DNA from: Halomicroarcula saliterrae
GTDB lineage: Archaea; Halobacteriota; Halobacteria; Halobacteriales; Haloarculaceae
DNA length: 64,000 bases
NCBI RefSeq assembly: GCF_031624395.1
Contig: NZ_JAMQON010000001.1
Location: 124,001-188,000, forward strand
Reading direction: 5' to 3'
Shown: piece by piece, positions 57,201-64,000 of the stretch
How the letters are laid out: each line of letters begins with the position of its first letter
How positions within the stretch are numbered: position 1 is the first letter of the stretch
The notes under the pieces: generated by a model
What the model saw: the letters and a program-made list of their open reading frames with translations, nothing else
Databases searched by the model: none
What the model was told of the DNA's origin: nothing
Position numbers and translations under genes: made by a program

Positions 57201-58856
57201 GTAAACGAGATGATCGCCCACGTCCGCTATGCGACGCCGGGCGTCGGGCTCATCTCGCCGCCGCCGCTGCACGACATCTACTCCATCGAGGACCTCAAGC
57301 AACTGATTCACGACCTCAAGGCGGCCAACCCGGAGGCCGACATCAACGTCAAGCTCGTCGCCGAGGACGGAATCGGTACGGTGGCGGCCGGCGTCGCGAA
57401 GGCCAACGCCGACGTGGTCCACATCTCGGGCCACGACGGCGGGACCGGGGCCTCGCCCAAGACCTCCATCAAGAACGCCGGCCTCCCGTGGGAGCTCGGC
57501 GTCGCGGAGGCGAACCAGATGCTGCGTGCGACCGGCCTGCGCTCGCGTATCCGCATCAACGCCGACGGCGGGATGAAGACGGGTCGCGACGTGGCCGTCG
57601 CCGCCCTGCTCGGTGCCGAAGGGTTCGCCTTCGGGACCGCTTCGATGGTCACGTCGGGCTGTGTGATGGCCCGGCAGTGCCACGAGAACACCTGTCCGGT
57701 CGGCGTCGCGACCCAGAACGAGAACCTCCGCAGCCGCTTCCCGGGCGAGCCACAGCACGTCATCAACTACATGACGTTCGTCGCCCAGGAACTGCGCGAG
57801 ATCATGGCCGAACTCGGCTTCGAGACCGTCGACGAGATGATCGGCCGAGCGAGCGTCCTGCAACAGCGCGACGACGTGAAACAGGCGAAGGCCAAGAAGC
57901 TCGACCTCTCCTCGGTCATCGCGGAGCCGGCCGGGTCGGACGGCCGCTACAAACAGCGCGAACAGGACCACGACGTCGACGAACAGCTCGACTGGGAGCT
58001 GCTCGAGGCCGCCGAGCCCGCCATCGAGGACGGCGAGCCGGTTGCCATCGACGCCGGAATCAACAACGTCCACCGCGCGGTCGGTGCGACGCTGTCGAAC
58101 CGCATCTGCCGGGCCCACGGCGGCGACGGGCTCCCGGACGACACCATCCGGGTCGACTTCGACGGCACCGCCGGCCAGTCCTTCGGTGCGTTCCTCGCAC
58201 AGGGTGTCACCATGGAACTGACCGGCACCGGCAACGACTACGTCGGCAAGGGGCTCTCGGGCGGGAAGCTCATCGTCAACACGCCCAACGAGGCCAACTA
58301 CGATGCCAGCGACAACATCGTCATCGGCAACGTCGCGCTGTACGGCGCGACCCAGGGCGAGGCCTACGTCAACGGGCAGGCCGGCGAGCGCTTCGGCGTC
58401 CGCAACTCCGGCGTCAAGGGCGTCGTCGAGGGCGTCGGCGACCACGGCTGTGAGTACATGACCGGCGGCGCCATCGTCGTGTTGGGCGACACGGGCAAGA
58501 ACTTCGCGGCCGGGATGTCCGGCGGCGTCGCCTACGTCTACGACCCCGACCAGTCCTTCGCCGAGCAGGCCAACACGGGGATGGTCTCCATCCGCGACAC
58601 GCTGGAGGCGAAAGACCGCGGGATGATCACCCGTCTCGTCGAGAACCACGCCGCCTACACCGATTCGGACCGAGCGGCCGAACTGCTCGAGAACTGGGAC
58701 GAGGAGCTGTCGAACTTCACGATGGTGATGCCCGACGCCTACGCCGAGGTCATCAGCGACCGCGAGCGCGACGACGTGCGCAACGAACCGCCCGCGGCGG
58801 CCACGCCGACGGCCGACGCGACCGAGGCGGACTTCGCGGCTTCCTCGGACGACTAA
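54300..58856 (+). CDS. gltB: Glutamate synthase, large subunit (ferredoxin-dependent type)
   Basis: Converts 2-oxoglutarate plus glutamine to two glutamates; with glutamine synthetase it assimilates ammonium. 1518 residues: a short propeptide of about 25 residues, then Cys26 (CGVGVVMD) as N-terminal nucleophile of the class II glutaminase; a central domain; the FMN barrel with GMKTGRDVAVAALLGAEGF; 3Fe-4S cysteines 1121, 1127 and 1132 (CVMARQCHENTC); and the C-terminal GXGXG beta-helix (NAVH-type repeats, GGAIVVLGDTG). No NADPH-binding small subunit gene is adjacent, so ferredoxin is the likely donor. The start at 54300 fits the promoter. Confidence 0.94.
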   Translation: MVERHISDQSVGEAGLADPTDERSNCGVGVVMDLDGESDHGTVSDGLELLENLEHRGTTGAEQGTGDGAGIMLQIPHEFFAAEFDADIPEPGAYAVGTLFLPSDDESAAADLKDLVETELAAEKLDVLGWRTVPTDNDDLGATALESEPEIAQFVVTAEDGATGEDLDNKLYVGRRALENTVEAEQPPGHDRFYIVSLATDVVVYKGLLKAEQLPDYYPDLSDERFTSSFAMVHARFSTNTLGAWHLAHPYRRVIHNGEFNTIQGNINWMRARETDIASERFGDDIERVKPIIDDPSQSDTASVDNALELLLQGGRDLPHALRMLIPEAWRGEMNNVSGDRRDFYDYHASLVEPWDGPALVAATDGERIGAVLDRNGLRPCRYDILENNTLVMSSEAGALEHDPSRIAERGRLQPGQCFLADPEEGRVIPDAEVFESIADEKYGEWVDEEQVDIDDVAPREDNTPQDTVGGLRSQQAMYGYTYDEVDHLIEPMAEKGKDPVGSMGDDTPLSVLSQFNRPLFTYFKQLFAQVTNPPLDYIREELVTSLESRLGHQRNLLDESQAHARQLVLDSPILTDEETESIKTLDENGMSTKVVDITYEKGTDLREAVEDVRAQADAAANDGHDIIVLSDRAAGEDRVPIPSLLAVGGIHHHLVRNGLRNHVGLVLESGDPRAVHHFATLIGYGAGAVNPYLSYQTIEDLVAGPDGADLSQAIDAYITAVEDGLLKTMAKMGISTVESYQGAQIFEAVGLSSDFIAEYFEGTTCRTEGIGLDEIEEDLLQRHDVAWSEEEPEIPRQGEYEFRSNGIHHQWNPNTVGKIQQAVRMGDYDIYKEFAELINDQNEQLQTLRGLLELDSGRESIDIEETEPVEEIVKRFETAAMSLGSLSPEMHENNAIAMNRLGANANTGEGGEPPERFGTEKECTTKQVASGRFGVTSDYLSEANEIQIKMAQGSKPGEGGHLPGKKVNEMIAHVRYATPGVGLISPPPLHDIYSIEDLKQLIHDLKAANPEADINVKLVAEDGIGTVAAGVAKANADVVHISGHDGGTGASPKTSIKNAGLPWELGVAEANQMLRATGLRSRIRINADGGMKTGRDVAVAALLGAEGFAFGTASMVTSGCVMARQCHENTCPVGVATQNENLRSRFPGEPQHVINYMTFVAQELREIMAELGFETVDEMIGRASVLQQRDDVKQAKAKKLDLSSVIAEPAGSDGRYKQREQDHDVDEQLDWELLEAAEPAIEDGEPVAIDAGINNVHRAVGATLSNRICRAHGGDGLPDDTIRVDFDGTAGQSFGAFLAQGVTMELTGTGNDYVGKGLSGGKLIVNTPNEANYDASDNIVIGNVALYGATQGEAYVNGQAGERFGVRNSGVKGVVEGVGDHGCEYMTGGAIVVLGDTGKNFAAGMSGGVAYVYDPDQSFAEQANTGMVSIRDTLEAKDRGMITRLVENHAAYTDSDRAAELLENWDEELSNFTMVMPDAYAEVISDRERDDVRNEPPAAATPTADATEADFAASSDD

Positions 58857-58988
58857 CGCGGCGGACGGACTTTTTGCGGGCCGACGAGCGGCGACCGCCG
58901 CCGTGACGGACAGCCAGACGCCCCTGTGCCACGTCCGCTCGGGGGCCGTCGGGCTTTCGGCCCATCGCACGGGGGTCGGCCACCCCGC

Positions 58989-60164
58989 CTACGCCTCCAG
59001 GTCGTACAGCCGCCGGAACACCGTCGGCGGGAACTTCGGTTCGAGCCGGCTCGGCGGGCGGCCCTGCTCGGCGTCGTTCTCCCAGCGCACCCGGTCGACG
59101 ATGCCGACGGCCGCGAGCTCGTAGAGGTATCGCTTTATCGTGCCTTCGGCCAGCTCGTTCGACGTCGAGGCGGCGATGGCGCTCGTGGCCACGGTCACGC
59201 TGGCCCGGTCGGCGGGGTCGAGCTCGACGAGTTCGCGCAGCACCGTCTGCTTGTTCGCCGGGAGCGCGAACACGCGCCCCAGCGCGACGCCGTCGTCCGG
59301 CACCTCCTCGAAGGCGGCGTCGAGGTCGGCCGTGGTGATGGTGGTGTGGTCGGCCCGTGCCGCGCGGTCGGCGGCGACGAACAGCGCCGCGAGCGCGTCG
59401 TGGGCGTCACCGTCGGCCCACTCCGCGATAGTCGAGACGCCCTCGTAGCCCAGGGCCGCGTGGTCGAGGCCGCTCGCGGCCCGGCGCAACACGACGTTGA
59501 CCAGCACGTGGAACCGGTAGGGCTCGACGCGTATCGCCTCGGCGGTGTAGTCGGTCAGGACCGTCTCGGCCGGTTCGGTCCGGCCGATAGCGAGCCAGCT
59601 GACGCCGCTCGGCAGCGCGGCGAACCGGTCGACGAGCGCGTCGGCGGGCGTACTCCCCGGCTCGCCGACGTGGTCGACGGCCAGCAAGAGCCCGGCGTTC
59701 GCGTCCCCGAGCTGTCGGTGTAGTCGCTCCCGAAGCGTCTCGGTACTGATGCCGTGGCGGGGCACCCGCTCGTCGGTGATGGCATCGAGCAGCGTGTGGT
59801 AGAACGCGAACTCGCTGGTCCGGTGTCTCGTATCGACGTAGACGAACTGGAGCAGTCGCGACGGCCGGACGCGGGTCGCGGTGTAGATGGCGTTGCCCGG
59901 TGTGATGCGCTGCCGGCCGAGATGGGCAAACAGCGCCGTCACCACGGCCGATTTGCCGGCGCCTTTCGGGCCGTAGAGGTAGCCGTGGGGCGGCAGGTGG
60001 TCGTCGAACACCGGGTCGAAGTGGTCCAATAGCTCTTCGAGGAGTCGGCTCCGGTCGGTCGGTTCCTCGACGTGGGCGGCCGCAGAGAGGTGTTCGTAGT
60101 CCTCGATCAGTCGCGACTCCCCGTCCCGACGCTGTCGCCGCTTTATCATCGCCTCGATGTTCAT
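58989..60164 (-). CDS. Cdc6/Orc1-like AAA+ ATPase, divergent
   Basis: A 391-residue AAA+ protein with the Orc1/Cdc6 order: Walker A GPKGAGKSAV (65-74), Walker B LLLAVDHVG (159-167) where the usual acidic pair is Asp164-His165, sensor region WLAIGRTEP, and a C-terminal winged helix (about 300-391, EGTIKRYLYELAAVGIVDRV). The altered Walker B argues for weak or no ATP hydrolysis, as in paralogues not used at origins. I saw no origin recognition box repeats next to it. ATG at 60164 (MNIEAMIKRRQRR) chosen by a basic N-terminal helix and the palindrome 22-41 nt upstream. Confidence 0.82.
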   Translation of the reverse strand: MNIEAMIKRRQRRDGESRLIEDYEHLSAAAHVEEPTDRSRLLEELLDHFDPVFDDHLPPHGYLYGPKGAGKSAVVTALFAHLGRQRITPGNAIYTATRVRPSRLLQFVYVDTRHRTSEFAFYHTLLDAITDERVPRHGISTETLRERLHRQLGDANAGLLLAVDHVGEPGSTPADALVDRFAALPSGVSWLAIGRTEPAETVLTDYTAEAIRVEPYRFHVLVNVVLRRAASGLDHAALGYEGVSTIAEWADGDAHDALAALFVAADRAARADHTTITTADLDAAFEEVPDDGVALGRVFALPANKQTVLRELVELDPADRASVTVATSAIAASTSNELAEGTIKRYLYELAAVGIVDRVRWENDAEQGRPPSRLEPKFPPTVFRRLYDLEA

Positions 60165-60185
60165 GGTTCCCGGTGGGGGGGACGG

Positions 60186-60205
60186 CCCGGTGTAGTTACA
60201 CCGGG
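60186..60205. promoter_or_regulatory. 20-bp inverted repeat at the Cdc6-like promoter
   Basis: CCCGGTGTA-GT-TACACCGGG has 9-bp perfect arms, 22-41 nt before the Cdc6-like start codon, exactly where its TATA/BRE should be, and overlapping the stop codon of the upstream gene. It is a candidate autoregulatory operator, or a transcript-end hairpin of the membrane-protein gene. Confidence 0.5.
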
Positions 60206-61278
60206 ACGGGGACCCAGCCGCTATCCGGGAAGACACCGAGAATCGCCAGCACGGCGATGGTGAACGTCGTCAGGACGATGGCGGCCGCTGGGGGGTCCCA
60301 GTGGGTGTCGCTGTGGGCGTAGAAGATACGCTGGTGAGCCTCGCCCGCCAGCGCTCCGTAGAGCCCGAAGACGGTGCCGACCAGTAGCGCGAGCAACGCG
60401 TCGCCGCCCGCCCCGAATATCAGGGCCGCCGTACTCGACGGGAGGGTGATGTGGTGGGTCACCGGAATCTTCTCGACGCCGCAGTTCAGGAACAGCAGGG
60501 AGGCCGCGCTGATGCCGAAACCGAGGAAGAAGCTCTCGGTCACCAGCGCGATGTACGACCCCAGCACGCCGACACCGATGCCGAGCAGCGCGACCCCGGA
60601 CCACTTGTACTGGTGGGGGAGCCACGGCTCGACGGCCAGCCGGCTCTCCTCGACGCCGCCGTCGGCCGCCACGTCGCCGGCCTGTCGCATGTCCCCTCGC
60701 GCGAACGGACTCATATCGAACAGCCCGTCGCCGCGGATCTTCCCCACGAGCGGGTAGCCAAACACGAGTCGGTGGGCGACGGCCGAGAGCGTCACGCCCA
60801 TCGCGATGGGGTCCCAGGGGAGCGCGAGCCCGCCCGATATCTGTCTGATGAGCATGCCCAGAATCCCGAAGGCCCCGCCGACGAGGAGGACGTCCGGCTC
60901 CGTCCCGAACGCATAGAGGATGTTCTTCCCCTCGTGGTAGTCGAAGCCGGTGTCCATATCGGTGTTTTTCGCCGCGTAGGCCGTCGCCGCCGCCCCGCCC
61001 GCAAAGGAGATGTGCGGGCCGAACACGGGGCCGAAGGCGACCAGCGCCGTGACGTTCGGGGCGACGTCCCCCGTGGCGATGCCCGCGACCTCCCCGAGCT
61101 GGGCCGTCAGGATGTTGATGGCCTCCCCGGCGATGACCATGAAGCCGGTGAAGATGAAGGCGGGAAGCGCACCCAGTGCCGCGCCGAAGAGCCCCCCGGC
61201 GAAGGAGGCGATGAGCAACACGACGAACTCCGCGACGCTGAGCCCGATGACCGGGAGCTGGAGGACCGGCCCGATCAT
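60196..61278 (-). CDS. Multi-pass membrane protein of unknown function
   Basis: A 360-residue protein with about nine or ten hydrophobic segments rich in glycine and small residues (FVVLLIASFAGGLFGAALGALPAFIFTGFMVIAGEA; VGGAFGILGMLIRQISGGLA). A polar cytoplasmic insertion lies at about residues 185-220. Intramembrane HH in VTHHITLPSS and AFGPVFGPHISFAGG are conserved-looking motifs. The overall form recalls conserved membrane families of archaea and thermophilic bacteria, but I cannot name it. Start ATG at 61278 has a strong GGAGGTG 4 nt before it and overlaps the stop of the 46-codon ORF upstream. Confidence 0.72.
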   Translation of the reverse strand: MIGPVLQLPVIGLSVAEFVVLLIASFAGGLFGAALGALPAFIFTGFMVIAGEAINILTAQLGEVAGIATGDVAPNVTALVAFGPVFGPHISFAGGAAATAYAAKNTDMDTGFDYHEGKNILYAFGTEPDVLLVGGAFGILGMLIRQISGGLALPWDPIAMGVTLSAVAHRLVFGYPLVGKIRGDGLFDMSPFARGDMRQAGDVAADGGVEESRLAVEPWLPHQYKWSGVALLGIGVGVLGSYIALVTESFFLGFGISAASLLFLNCGVEKIPVTHHITLPSSTAALIFGAGGDALLALLVGTVFGLYGALAGEAHQRIFYAHSDTHWDPPAAAIVLTTFTIAVLAILGVFPDSGWVPVPV

Positions 61279-61415
61279 CGCTGCACCTCCCCGGGGGCGC
61301 CACGCTCCGTGGTGCTCGTCACCACCCGGCCTGTCAGTCCTCCGGTCGAGTCGACCGAACCGACGTGGTTGCGCGGTGATACACGAGCGGTCGTCCGAAC
61401 GTATTTGCCAGCCAT
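61275..61415 (-). CDS. 46-codon ORF coupled to the membrane protein gene
   Basis: ATG at 61415 follows a minus-strand GGATAAAC box (61442-61450) by about 27 nt, and the TGA overlaps the membrane-protein ATG (ATGA). The product, MAGKYVRTTARVSPRN through EVQR, is basic and Ser/Thr/Gly-rich, without a membrane helix. It carries the Shine-Dalgarno GGAGGTG of the next gene in its last codons. It may be a real small protein or a translated leader; promoter and coupling favour translation. Confidence 0.5.
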   Translation of the reverse strand: MAGKYVRTTARVSPRNHVGSVDSTGGLTGRVVTSTTERGAPGEVQR

Positions 61416-61654
61416 GGTAGGGTTTAGTCGGGTGAGCGGTGGTTTATCCACGCTGCCGTTGCGTCAGTAACTGACACGATTAAATCACATAAAACCTTGT
61501 CAACAATAGTGAATTTCATACTTACCAATATATTCCGGCGTGGAGCCGACCGTTGCCGTGCGGCTCGGAGACGATGGCACCGAGCCGGTGTCGTGACGGA
61601 CCTACTCTGTCTCGAAAACGTGTCCCGTCCCCCGACGGAACGCCCCTGTAGCGG

Positions 61655-64000
61655 CTATTTCCCGAGTTGCCAGCGCTTGATGAGTTCGAGTAACTCGGAA
61701 TGACTGACCGTCTCGCCGTCGGTTCCGGGCACCGTCTCCCCGTGTTGCCAGTACTCGATGGCGTCGAGTATCTCCGAGTCGTCTATGATGCCGTCGTCGT
61801 CGCCGTCGATGGCTGCGCTGACGGACTCGACCTCACCCGTGCCGTCCGACTGCTCGCCGAGGGTCGACGTGTCGACCTCCGCGCCGTCGATGTACACCGT
61901 GAGGTCATCACTGCTCGACCACGACGTGACCTTGCCGGTGTACCGGTAACTGTCCTGGAAGCTCTTGAGATAGCCCGAAGCGGTCGTGCCGTCGATGGAG
62001 TCCGAGCCGCCGCCGTAGAACTTCCCGGCTTCGAGCGTGTCGCTGACCTCGAACTCGTAGGTCTTTTCGACGTCCTCGGTCTCGTCGACGAGGATAGTGT
62101 GCGTGTCGACGTGGTCGGACGGGTCGACCGGCTCGCCGTCGATGAAGACGGTGACGCCTTTCCCCCAGAAGTGTTCCAGCCCGCCGCTGTAGACGTAGGT
62201 GTCGGCCTCGCCGTCGACCTGGCCGTCCACAGTGGCACTGTCGACGGTGTCGTTGCGCGTGGCGAATCCGTCCTTCGAGACGTCGCTACCAGCTTTGAAC
62301 CCGTAGGGAACCCCGTTCGGGGCCTCGATGCGAAGCGTCGTCCCGACGGACACGGTCTGCGTCGTAGTCGTCGACACGCCGTCGCTGTCAGTCACTGTCA
62401 GCGTGACGTCGTACTCGCCGATCGCGTCGTAGCTGTGAGTGACTGTCCGTCCGGTGGCACTGGCGCCATCTCCGAATGCCCAGTCGAAGGTCACCGCGTC
62501 GGCGGTTGATCCCGAGGCCCTGAAGCTGACTGGAGCGTTCGGCCTCGCAGTGGTCGGAGCATCGATAGTAATGTACGAGGAGTCCTCGAGAACCATGCCC
62601 GGGAGTTTCGGTGGCATCACGTCGCTCCCACGTTCGACGTTAGTCCCTGTCGCCGACGTCTCCCATGCATGGTCGACGAAGTCACTGCGCTCGGCGTCAG
62701 CAGGGACCATCTCGCCACCGCCTTTCAGTCCGTACTGTTCGTTCAGTTCCGTGTTCGTTTTGCCGGTGAGCGCCTCCACGTTGTCTTCGATTTCGTTTAC
62801 TTCGTCCGGGAGATTCCTCGCCTGACCGAAGTTGAAATGAGAGAGTGTCGAGTTCATACTCTCTGCAACTTCTCGTTCCGAATCGGTGCCGGGGAAGCGA
62901 CCGTTCCGTCTGGCGGTCTCCATCGGCTCGCTGTCGGGTTGCTGGTAATCGAAATACAGCTTCTTGTCGTCGACTCGAACGCCGCCCGAGTTCGCGTGAG
63001 TCTGGGCGAACGACGACGGCTCCGAATCGGGTCCCTGACTCAGTAGGATGCGGTAGTCGAAGAAGGCTGGGAACCCTATTGTCCTGAGGTCGTAGTGGTG
63101 CCATAGGTTCCGGTCAGCCCGCCTGTAGGTGTTGTTGTTTAGCCACAGCATAGAGCTCTTATGTATCGTCCCAGCCGGTGCGCTGACGTTCGTTCGCTCG
63201 TTGTCCAGCGTACAGTTGGTTACGATGGTCGTCGGTCCGGTACTAACTGCGATGCCGACGGCGAAGTTCTCGACCGTCGTATCTTGGTACATGCAGTTGG
63301 CGATCTGATACAGGTTGCTACCCCTGTTGATACCGTACCCGTTGCCGTCGCCGACGAGCCGACAGTCCTTGACCCAGCAGTGGCTCGACCAACTGATGCC
63401 GATGCCGTTGCCCCCGGTGAGCCAGTGACCGTCATCACGGTGGATACCGTAGGCAGTGAATCCCTCGATCTTGTTGTAGTCCTCGTACTTGTTGTGACGG
63501 AGTTGTCCGGAGTATCGTTGTGGTTTCATCCAGCGGGTTCCGACCCCTGATCCGACCGCGTACGCGGTGTTGTTGGCAAACGAGCGGATGGTAACGAAGC
63601 CGTGTGCGACGTGTGTGTCCGTCTCGCCCACGTCCGCGCTACGACCGTCGTTGCGGTTGAACGTCGCCTGTTCTTTGGGGTAGTTCGCCGGAATCATGAT
63701 ACCGTCGCGCATCACGCTGCCCCGGTCGATGCCCGTCTCGTCGAGTGGCATCCCCCAGTAGAAGAACCCGTAGTCCGCGTGGCCCGCGGCGACGTTGTCG
63801 TCGACGACGACGCCGGGGCTGTGCATCCAGAAGCCGTGTCCCGAGTGACCGAAATCGTCGATCGGATTCTCCGTGACTTCTGTCTGTCCGCCTTCGTCGG
63901 CCCTGTGGGCGACGTGTTGCCCGCTGCCCTCGCTCTTGATGGCGATGTTGCGCTCGAAGGAGCCCTGCTCGTCGCCGGCCTCGGTGACGAAGCCGGCACC
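61655..64000 (-). CDS. Large extracellular beta-helix protein with PKD and dockerin-like domains (5' end outside window)
   Basis: Partial: 781 codons are seen, open to the window edge, so the N-terminus and signal are missing. The visible N-terminal half has right-handed beta-helix features (Gly/Asn-rich turns such as NNTAYAVGSGVGTRW, GNGIGISWSSHCWVKDCRLVG), resembling G8/CEMIP-like or pectin-lyase-fold proteins. A PKD domain follows (PVSFRASGSTADAVTFDWAFGDGAS...VTLTVTDSDG), then two beta-sandwich units with VFIDGEPVD and VYIDGAEVD, and a C-terminal dockerin-like segment, DGDDDGIIDDSEILDAIEYW then SELLELIKRW. Probably a surface or secreted polysaccharide-acting protein. Composition is Asp/Thr/Ser-rich with lower GC than its neighbours. 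Confidence 0.75.
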   Translation of the reverse strand, partial: GAGFVTEAGDEQGSFERNIAIKSEGSGQHVAHRADEGGQTEVTENPIDDFGHSGHGFWMHSPGVVVDDNVAAGHADYGFFYWGMPLDETGIDRGSVMRDGIMIPANYPKEQATFNRNDGRSADVGETDTHVAHGFVTIRSFANNTAYAVGSGVGTRWMKPQRYSGQLRHNKYEDYNKIEGFTAYGIHRDDGHWLTGGNGIGISWSSHCWVKDCRLVGDGNGYGINRGSNLYQIANCMYQDTTVENFAVGIAVSTGPTTIVTNCTLDNERTNVSAPAGTIHKSSMLWLNNNTYRRADRNLWHHYDLRTIGFPAFFDYRILLSQGPDSEPSSFAQTHANSGGVRVDDKKLYFDYQQPDSEPMETARRNGRFPGTDSEREVAESMNSTLSHFNFGQARNLPDEVNEIEDNVEALTGKTNTELNEQYGLKGGGEMVPADAERSDFVDHAWETSATGTNVERGSDVMPPKLPGMVLEDSSYITIDAPTTARPNAPVSFRASGSTADAVTFDWAFGDGASATGRTVTHSYDAIGEYDVTLTVTDSDGVSTTTTQTVSVGTTLRIEAPNGVPYGFKAGSDVSKDGFATRNDTVDSATVDGQVDGEADTYVYSGGLEHFWGKGVTVFIDGEPVDPSDHVDTHTILVDETEDVEKTYEFEVSDTLEAGKFYGGGSDSIDGTTASGYLKSFQDSYRYTGKVTSWSSSDDLTVYIDGAEVDTSTLGEQSDGTGEVESVSAAIDGDDDGIIDDSEILDAIEYWQHGETVPGTDGETVSHSELLELIKRWQLGK

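Noticed and set aside
58856-58988. Possible replication origin beside the Cdc6-like gene
   Set aside because: No origin recognition box type repeats or long AT-rich element were found on either side; only one palindrome at the gene's promoter.
61497-61703. 68-codon ORF between the membrane protein and the beta-helix protein
   Set aside because: Overlaps the end of the supported minus-strand gene, Cys/Arg-rich, no promoter; the AT-rich stretch 61480-61545 is more likely promoter DNA.

Overview
The window reads as chromosomal DNA of an extremely halophilic archaeon (class Halobacteria). It is GC-rich, the encoded proteins are strongly acidic, and most genes have a TATA-like box (TTTTAA/TTTATA variants) about 25-30 nt before the start codon, the usual layout for leaderless haloarchaeal transcripts. 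Marker genes agree: Mre11-Rad50, an archaeal family B DNA polymerase, FttA/aCPSF1, a Cdc6-like ATPase, a HalOD1 protein, sufCBD and tRNA-Gln with a bulge-helix-bulge intron. I see no prophage, transposase or CRISPR array. Most of the window is core genome with a few accessory genes.

Layout: 1-5.2 kb holds an MFS transporter, a tiny zinc-ribbon protein, an aldo/keto reductase, a membrane-anchored DHH phosphoesterase and an epimerase. From 5.25 to 14.46 kb (minus strand) there is a tightly overlapping eight-gene operon for a Tad/type IV pilus-like machine: coiled-coil protein, secreted protein, VirB11/TadA-type ATPase, TadC-like membrane platform, and four proteins with an N-terminal membrane anchor. 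From 14.5 to 23 kb is DNA repair and replication (mre11, rad50, polB) with small conserved proteins between. From 23.1 to 26.9 kb is the sufCBD Fe-S assembly operon, followed by a tandem hairpin array that begins inside the last codons of sufD. From 27 to 30.3 kb are two membrane proteins around an ArsR-like regulator, then a ferritin-like protein coupled to a DtxR-family regulator. From 30.3 to 30.7 kb lies a second tandem hairpin array fused to the 5' end of tRNA-Gln(UUG), plus a degenerate tRNA 3' fragment.

From 30.8 to 43.3 kb are an acetyltransferase, HD hydrolase, LysE exporter, coiled-coil protein, glycosidase-like protein, DUF371 protein, endonuclease III, HalOD1 and HTH regulators, a second aldo/keto reductase and the transcription termination nuclease FttA, whose 3' flank is rich in hairpins. 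From 44 to 47 kb is a likely iron/oxidative module (P19-like and DyP-like Tat lipoproteins and a small lipoprotein). From 47 to 54 kb are regulators, an ATP-grasp-like protein, a DoxX/CMD pair facing an HxlR regulator, a glutathionyl-hydroquinone-reductase-like protein, a VOC protein, prolyl-tRNA synthetase and a CBS protein. From 54.3 to 61.4 kb are ferredoxin-type glutamate synthase, a divergent Cdc6-like ATPase and a multi-pass membrane protein. The end (61.65-64 kb) is the C-terminal part of a large extracellular beta-helix/PKD/dockerin-like protein that runs off the window.

The least ordinary signals are non-coding: the two roughly 60-nt-period tandem hairpin arrays that copy the edge of the adjoining gene, with stem sequences that change while pairing is kept, and a recurring layout in which a very short upstream ORF overlaps the Shine-Dalgarno-led start of the main gene.
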